From the NCBI GenBank assembly GCA_963556495.2, contig OY747704.1, forward strand, positions 39,887,001 through 39,951,000: a stretch of 64,000 nt of DNA, written 5' to 3'. This document shows, piece after piece, positions 59,086 to 64,000 of this stretch (its first letter is position 1; each line of letters opens with the position of its first letter). Both the position numbers and the translations under genes were made by a program. The stretch comes from Valencia hispanica (lineage: Eukaryota; Chordata; Actinopteri; Cyprinodontiformes; Valenciidae). Under the pieces are notes generated by a model, which was not told the DNA's origin, searched no databases, and saw nothing but the letters and a program-made list of their open reading frames with translations.

Positions 59086-61252
59086 TCAATAGGAGGCAAT
59101 TCAAAAAAATTTCTTGCTTTGCCATTGCAGTTACTATTCGTTATTGTTATGCTTAACTAATTGGCATTACATCTGAAAAGGAAGCTGGGACAATACATTA
59201 AACTTTATCTTTTTCAGTTAGGATGTGGTTCATTTCTGTTTTTATTAGCTTGACTTAATCTATCGATTGCTAGGTCAATGAGTCAGCGTGGTAGTGATGA
59301 ACTAAATGAAAATATAGCCTGAGTGATCACCTGCTGTGTAATGCTGTTACACTTTACTACTTACAGATAAATATGATAGATACACATTTATGTCTGCTGT
59401 AATGTGAACAGAGTACAGTGGTTCATCCCAGAGACCTCTCAAATGGGGGTCACTGTCAAATCCTCATATAATATAATTTTATTACAGTCTAAATAGATAA
59501 ATATGATACACCGATGCACTCGACGCAGTTAACCATCTGAGAGCATTCATTTTTAGCGGAGAAATCCATAGGGTCAACTTGGAGGCCACGACTCGCAGAT
59601 ATCCACCGATTTCATAATGAAGGAATAAAAATGATGAGTTTTCAACCTGCTGAACAGCCTTGAACATAAGTCAAGATTCCTCCTCTCTCTTTTTATCACC
59701 AGCTAGCTTCTCATACCAGATTTTGAAATCCGAAAATAAATGTAAAACTGTTCCTAAATCTAAAAAGGGGAGAAGAAACCTATTTATAGAATCCCGAGAG
59801 ACACCTTTTATAGATGCTGGGGTTCATGGTTTAACTACAGAAACATACTGTATCTGTGCTGACTAAAGCGTCAAAGTCAACCCAGCTGCTCTCTCTCCCT
59901 TCTTCTCTGCTCTTATCCCACTCATGACACCACACTTAGAGGGTGAAAATCTTTTGACAAAAGCTCCATGAACCAACTGGAGAGATGGGTGGAGTTATCA
60001 TTGTAACAAAATTACACAAGCTTCCATCCAGTTCCTGATTCAACAGGATTTTCTGATGTCGCTTTACCGCCGTTATCGTCCCACCTGCTGACTTACAATG
60101 CTACAAAAAAGAACTTAGGCCCATACAGATTTCTTCTTTAAAAATTTTTTAAAATTTCTTAAGGGAACAAAGCTCATTAGGAGTTTGTGAAAAATGGCAA
60201 TGAGCCTTTTATTTTTATTTACAGTTCTTTGATTATTTATAATATCTAAGAGTAACCAAAACAGCAATCATCATCGTCATTTACCCTGAACACCACTGCT
60301 GCCTCACCCACGATTAGCAGTGTATTTTTTCACACGGTTTCTACCTTGTCTGATGCCATTTCCTCTGGTTTTTACTTTCCTGCTACCTCTGTCACCATTA
60401 GCTGTGTTTTTACCACTCCTGCTGCCCCAACCACGTCCCTTCCTCCCACCCCAGACATGGTGAAGCAAAGCATCAGACCCAGAATGTGCTGCTTGGTAAC
60501 TGTCATGGCAAACAGGACTCGTGTCACTGCGCACGAAAGGAGCGACACTTTCTTTCTTACTGGAAGACTGAACATCTTGATCAGAGGGTGAATATTCCTC
60601 TTTAGAATCTGGATCAGCCATTATATGAAGAAGTGTTTTGTCAGCGGTAAAAAGTGTTATCTGGAGGTCGGGGGCTAAAAAGTAATTATATGTCAATATG
60701 AAAAAGAGACAACCAATTCTAAATTCTCAAATTATAACCAAAACAGATTTAGAGTGATTGCTTTTAATTGAAATATATGCCTTTGAACTGTAGAGGAAAG
60801 ATGTTGAAAAAAACATAAAGTGGCTTATAATAATTCTACTTCTAGTTACAATGACAACAGGTGCAATCAACCTTGTGTGCATTCACACATGCATTCACAT
60901 TTAAGCGCATTCATTGCATGAAAAATGGGTTACTAATGTATTCAAGTTGGCAATGCTGCACCTGATGGCAACTGACTGTCTGGACAATAAAATGCCAATG
61001 ACTATTGCAATTCCAGTCAAAGATTTTGTCTCTTGTGGTCTTGTTATATTCCTTGTTTTGAGCGACTCTAAAACCCAGATATTTGAATTTCCATTTTTAT
61101 CATCATTATCTTCTCTAAAAGAACCCTTTGCTCAGGTACATCCACACAAATTTACATTCACGACGTTCTGGCGCAGTATGTGAGCACACACACTAACACC
61201 ACACTAAGCAATCATCGGCTGCAGTCACAAGTTTAGCGTTGAGCATTGTTAC
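59086..61252. other. Intronic spacer with an unassigned ORF
   Basis: A minus-strand frame at 60304-60696 includes MADPDSKEEYSPSDQDV (Met near 60622), then a Gly/Arg-rich segment (RKGRGWGSRSGKN). The acidic start followed by RG-rich sequence resembles N-termini of fish transposon-type ORFs, but I cannot name it. The remaining sequence is anonymous. Confidence 0.35.
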
Positions 61253-61395
61253 CTTGTCACATCTCATGAGGCCCAGGTATCGGAGGGACTTGCTGCTTTG
61301 AGCGATCTGTGTAGCTCCTTGGTCTGTGATGTCTTTGCACCAGCCAGCATCCACGGTCTCTATGGTACTGCTGTACTGGCCTATGGCTATCAAAG
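61253..61395 (-). CDS. fbxl17: fbxl17 penultimate exon (leucine-rich repeats)
   Basis: This exon encodes the last leucine-rich repeats of FBXL17, the arched part of the SCF substrate receptor that holds BTB-domain clients. The minus-strand reading is LIAIGQYSSTIETVDAGWCK, then DITDQGATQIAQSSKSL and RYLGLMRCDK, nearly identical to other vertebrate FBXL17 proteins. It is 143 nt long. The acceptor is a long pyrimidine tract ending CATGTCCACAG (AG at 61396-61397). The exon starts in phase 1, the first base of the Ala codon coming from the previous exon. The donor is AAG/GTAACA (GT at 61251-61252), leaving phase 0, which matches the next exon at 33535. The upstream exon with the preceding repeats is not in the window. 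Confidence 0.95.
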
Positions 61396-64000
61396 CTGTG
61401 GACATGCAGGGGGAGAAACAGGGGAGTGGGGAAGGGAGAAAAAAAATAACAGAAAAGGTGTTAGTCTGAAAACCCTTTCTCATGCAAATGTGGTAGCAAC
61501 ATTGTTCCTCAGGGATGCACAGAAATTTGAGATGAAACCAGGGCAGATCATCCGACTAGCTGTGACACAATTTTGACGTTTAGTCAACACCTTGAAAAAT
61601 AATCTGCACAAGCTTGGATATTGAAAACTCACCTACACACCCATGTTTGTTCAGAGAGCTGCAGGAGTCATACATCAGAATGCTGGCATGAGTCGCAACA
61701 CTGAAAGGCACTGACAATGACACAGTGCTGAAGCAAAGTGTGACACTATGCCAGTGTATGATATCATTTTCCATGTTTGTTGACTGGTGCCAGGGAAGAA
61801 ACTAAGTGCCAGGGTAAGTATCCAGCAAAACAAATGTGTGTCTGGTTCTGGGGGGACTGCTAAACCAGCAAAACATGTGTGAAAGGAAAAAGGTTAAGGT
61901 AAAACACTGGAGCACCAGGCTCTTTGCACATTCAGCGTCAACAAGCCAAACACATTATGGAGAAAACTTTTAAAGAAAGAGGAGACAAAAAATGTAACTA
62001 TGGGCCCACGAACCGAATTGTAAAGTTTCAAATACTGAAAATAGGGCTCTTAGACAAAAATCATTGTAGCAACTGTCAAGCACAGTGGTGGTAACATCAT
62101 GCGTAGGGTCTGATTTACTGTCAGTGGTCCTGATACATTACACAAAGCAGTGGGAAAATGAGGATGAAAAATAACACCCAAGGTATTAAATGGGACCTTA
62201 AATGAACAGAGAGATGGTTAAAACATTGTTCCAACAGAACAAGGATCCCAAACACACATCAAAACTTGTTTAGGAAAATTTGGGGATCATCCTTAACACC
62301 AAAGTCAGTGTCAGAAAGCCAATCATTAATTAATTAATTAATTCTGCCAAGAAGAGACATCTAATTCCAACCACATTTAAAAATGTACAACTAACAAAGT
62401 GAAAAAACATCTTCGATAATCTGGCTCAAAGGCTTGATATATTAACACACACATGCAAACAGACACACAACAATGTCTCTCATCAGTCTTTGGAACATCA
62501 ATTGCTGTGTGCATCCCTGAGACCTGTGCTCAATCAGTCAATTGACGGCTATGCTTGGGGATCGATTGGCAATTCCTGGGCTTTGTTCTTCATTCTCACG
62601 ACCATCACTAATGAGAACCCAAAAGAAGAAGGAAGGATAAGAGGTGAGGGAAAGATGAAAGGAGGAAGGTAAAGACTGAGAAAGCCTTTGACGGCCCCTT
62701 CAAATAGCTTCTTAGCACTGATGTTGTTTCTCATTTGCAGAAATCCATTTTACTTAAACCTTTTTTGTTTCATGAACAAGTTCGAGACATCTCCACCTCA
62801 GTAAGAAAGAAAAGGTGTTCTCCTCACCTTCTCACTTTTTTGGCAAGCAGTTCTCAAAGTACAGTATTAAATAACACACAGTCAGCACATCAACAATGTT
62901 ACTGCACATTGAGTATGACTAGCAGCGCAGTCCAAGTATATGCATATGAGTGTGAGTGTTAGAGGTGAGGGAGCTTTTTTTCCCACAGGAGAAGGGAAAT
63001 TTATAATCCTGTGCTCTGTTCTCCGTATCCTTAAATCCTTTTCCTGTTGTGTAAGGTAGATGCCTCCACACACACGCATGCATAGAGTATGTTACGTGTG
63101 TAATATATAGCTCTGGCCTCTAAAAGTGCACCACATGTGGTTCCTTTTGTGCTCCATCATGCCATGCATAATGGTACAATATAGCTAAACAGGCAGTATA
63201 GCTGCTTTGAAGCAACAGAATCTTTCATGTCAAAAAGCAACATTGTAGAAGACACTTTAGTGAGCCAGAGAGATTAAAAGACCATGAGGTAACCAAATGA
63301 TAAAGTTGTAGAGTATGCACACACTCGAGACATGTATTTGTCTGTGAGCCGAAGCGCACGGAAAACTGGAACACTTTCAAGGAAATAAAATGTTTTATAT
63401 CCTGTTCCTTTCATCATTTTCAGTCACATGATCCAAAATTTGATTACCTGGGTTCAGGCCTTTCATCTGAAGTTAAGACACACATATTACTGCTTTTCAA
63501 AACCTCGTGCAGAGAGGCTGAGGAGCTTTCTGATGAAAAGGGAGATCAAATAAAAAAAAATAAAAAAATGAGTTTTGTAGTTATACAAATCAAACACGGG
63601 CTCTTTTCAACTTTTCCTTTGCCAAACATACATTCCTAATTCTTTTAATTAAACTCTGCTTCCCACAGCATGACACGAAAGCATTTAGAACAAAAAGCAG
63701 AGATCCACCTGCTCTTGAGAATGGTTTATGTATCTCCTAATGACTGTGCTGCACTCAAGCTGCCTCAAGTGACTGAAATGTTTGGTATATATATACCAGC
63801 TTAAAATGATACATGGAGCAAGAGATGCAAATGTGATACAATTCATTTATAAAGCTTTGATTGATATATATCACAGTTAAATAATGCCTTAGCCATATAA
63901 AGTCAAGTTGTAAACTATTAAGACTTGTTTGTTTAACAATCGACCAGCACATTCAGCCACTGTAACAACCAAATAACCCTGCTGCTATGTTTGATCACCT
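61396..64000. other. fbxl17 upstream intron (3' part)
   Basis: Apart from the Tc1 relic at 62030-62300 and a short TTAA repeat near 62325, no feature was recognised. The next fbxl17 exon was looked for on the minus strand and not found. Confidence 0.6.
62030..62300 (+). mobile_element. Tc1-like transposase relic
   Basis: GTCAAGCACAGTGGTGGTAA, CATCATGCGTAGGGTCTG, GTGTTCCAACAG-like CATTGTTCCAACAGAACAA and GGATCCCAAACACACATC appear in transposase order on the plus strand. No open frame remains. Confidence 0.75.

Noticed and set aside
61396..64000. A further upstream fbxl17 exon
   Set aside because: I read the minus-strand frames for the preceding leucine-rich repeat motifs and found none; it must lie right of the window.

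Overview
This window is vertebrate nuclear DNA, almost certainly from a teleost fish. It is AT-rich, carries long dinucleotide microsatellites, and is packed with transposon families typical of fish: an L1 with a very GC-rich 3' UTR, L2/CR1-group LINEs with TTGAA or TTGAATCC tails, tRNA-headed SINEs with GGAT tails, Tc1-like elements and hAT miniatures. I see no bacterial, organellar or CRISPR-like content.

The only host gene I can name is fbxl17, on the minus strand. Its last coding exon is at 33398-33535 and its penultimate exon at 61253-61395. They are joined by a phase-0 intron of 27,717 bp. The intron upstream of the penultimate exon runs off the right edge of the window. Everything left of about 32.8 kb is therefore downstream of the gene.

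Layout: 1-4554, a dead L1 (ORF2 plus a 2-kb 3' UTR). 4895-7045, L2-group LINE fragments separated by a SINE fragment. 7096-8727, a hAT miniature with a perfect 8-bp target duplication. 9188-10348, an A/T-rich inverted-repeat element with a GC-rich centre. 12006-13636, a complete Tc1-like element with an intact transposase frame. 13738-14053, a pogo/Tigger-like miniature. 17559-19741, a nest: a SINE split by an LTR-like element that itself holds a LINE tail. 20154-20622, a broken SWIM-family-like exon. 22.6-27.6 kb, a dense pile of Tc1, SINE, L1 and Myb/SANT-bearing miniature pieces. 28.8-31.8 kb, a Tc1 relic and the best preserved L2 fragment. 33.5-61.3 kb, the fbxl17 intron, with an internally deleted Tc1, old Tc1 relics, an antisense L2 fragment, a TTAA-flanked miniature and a second hAT miniature. 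61.4-64 kb, the next fbxl17 intron with one more Tc1 relic.

The transposons act for themselves. The single possibly functional mobile gene is the Tc1-like transposase at 12325-13338, which could in principle act on its own 285-bp terminal repeats. I found no clear undescribed biological system. The most unusual unexplained pieces are the GC-rich core inside the 9.2-10.3 kb element, the open frame shared by both L1 3' UTR copies, and several unassigned short open frames listed in the findings. Family names come from recognition of motifs and termini, not from a database search.
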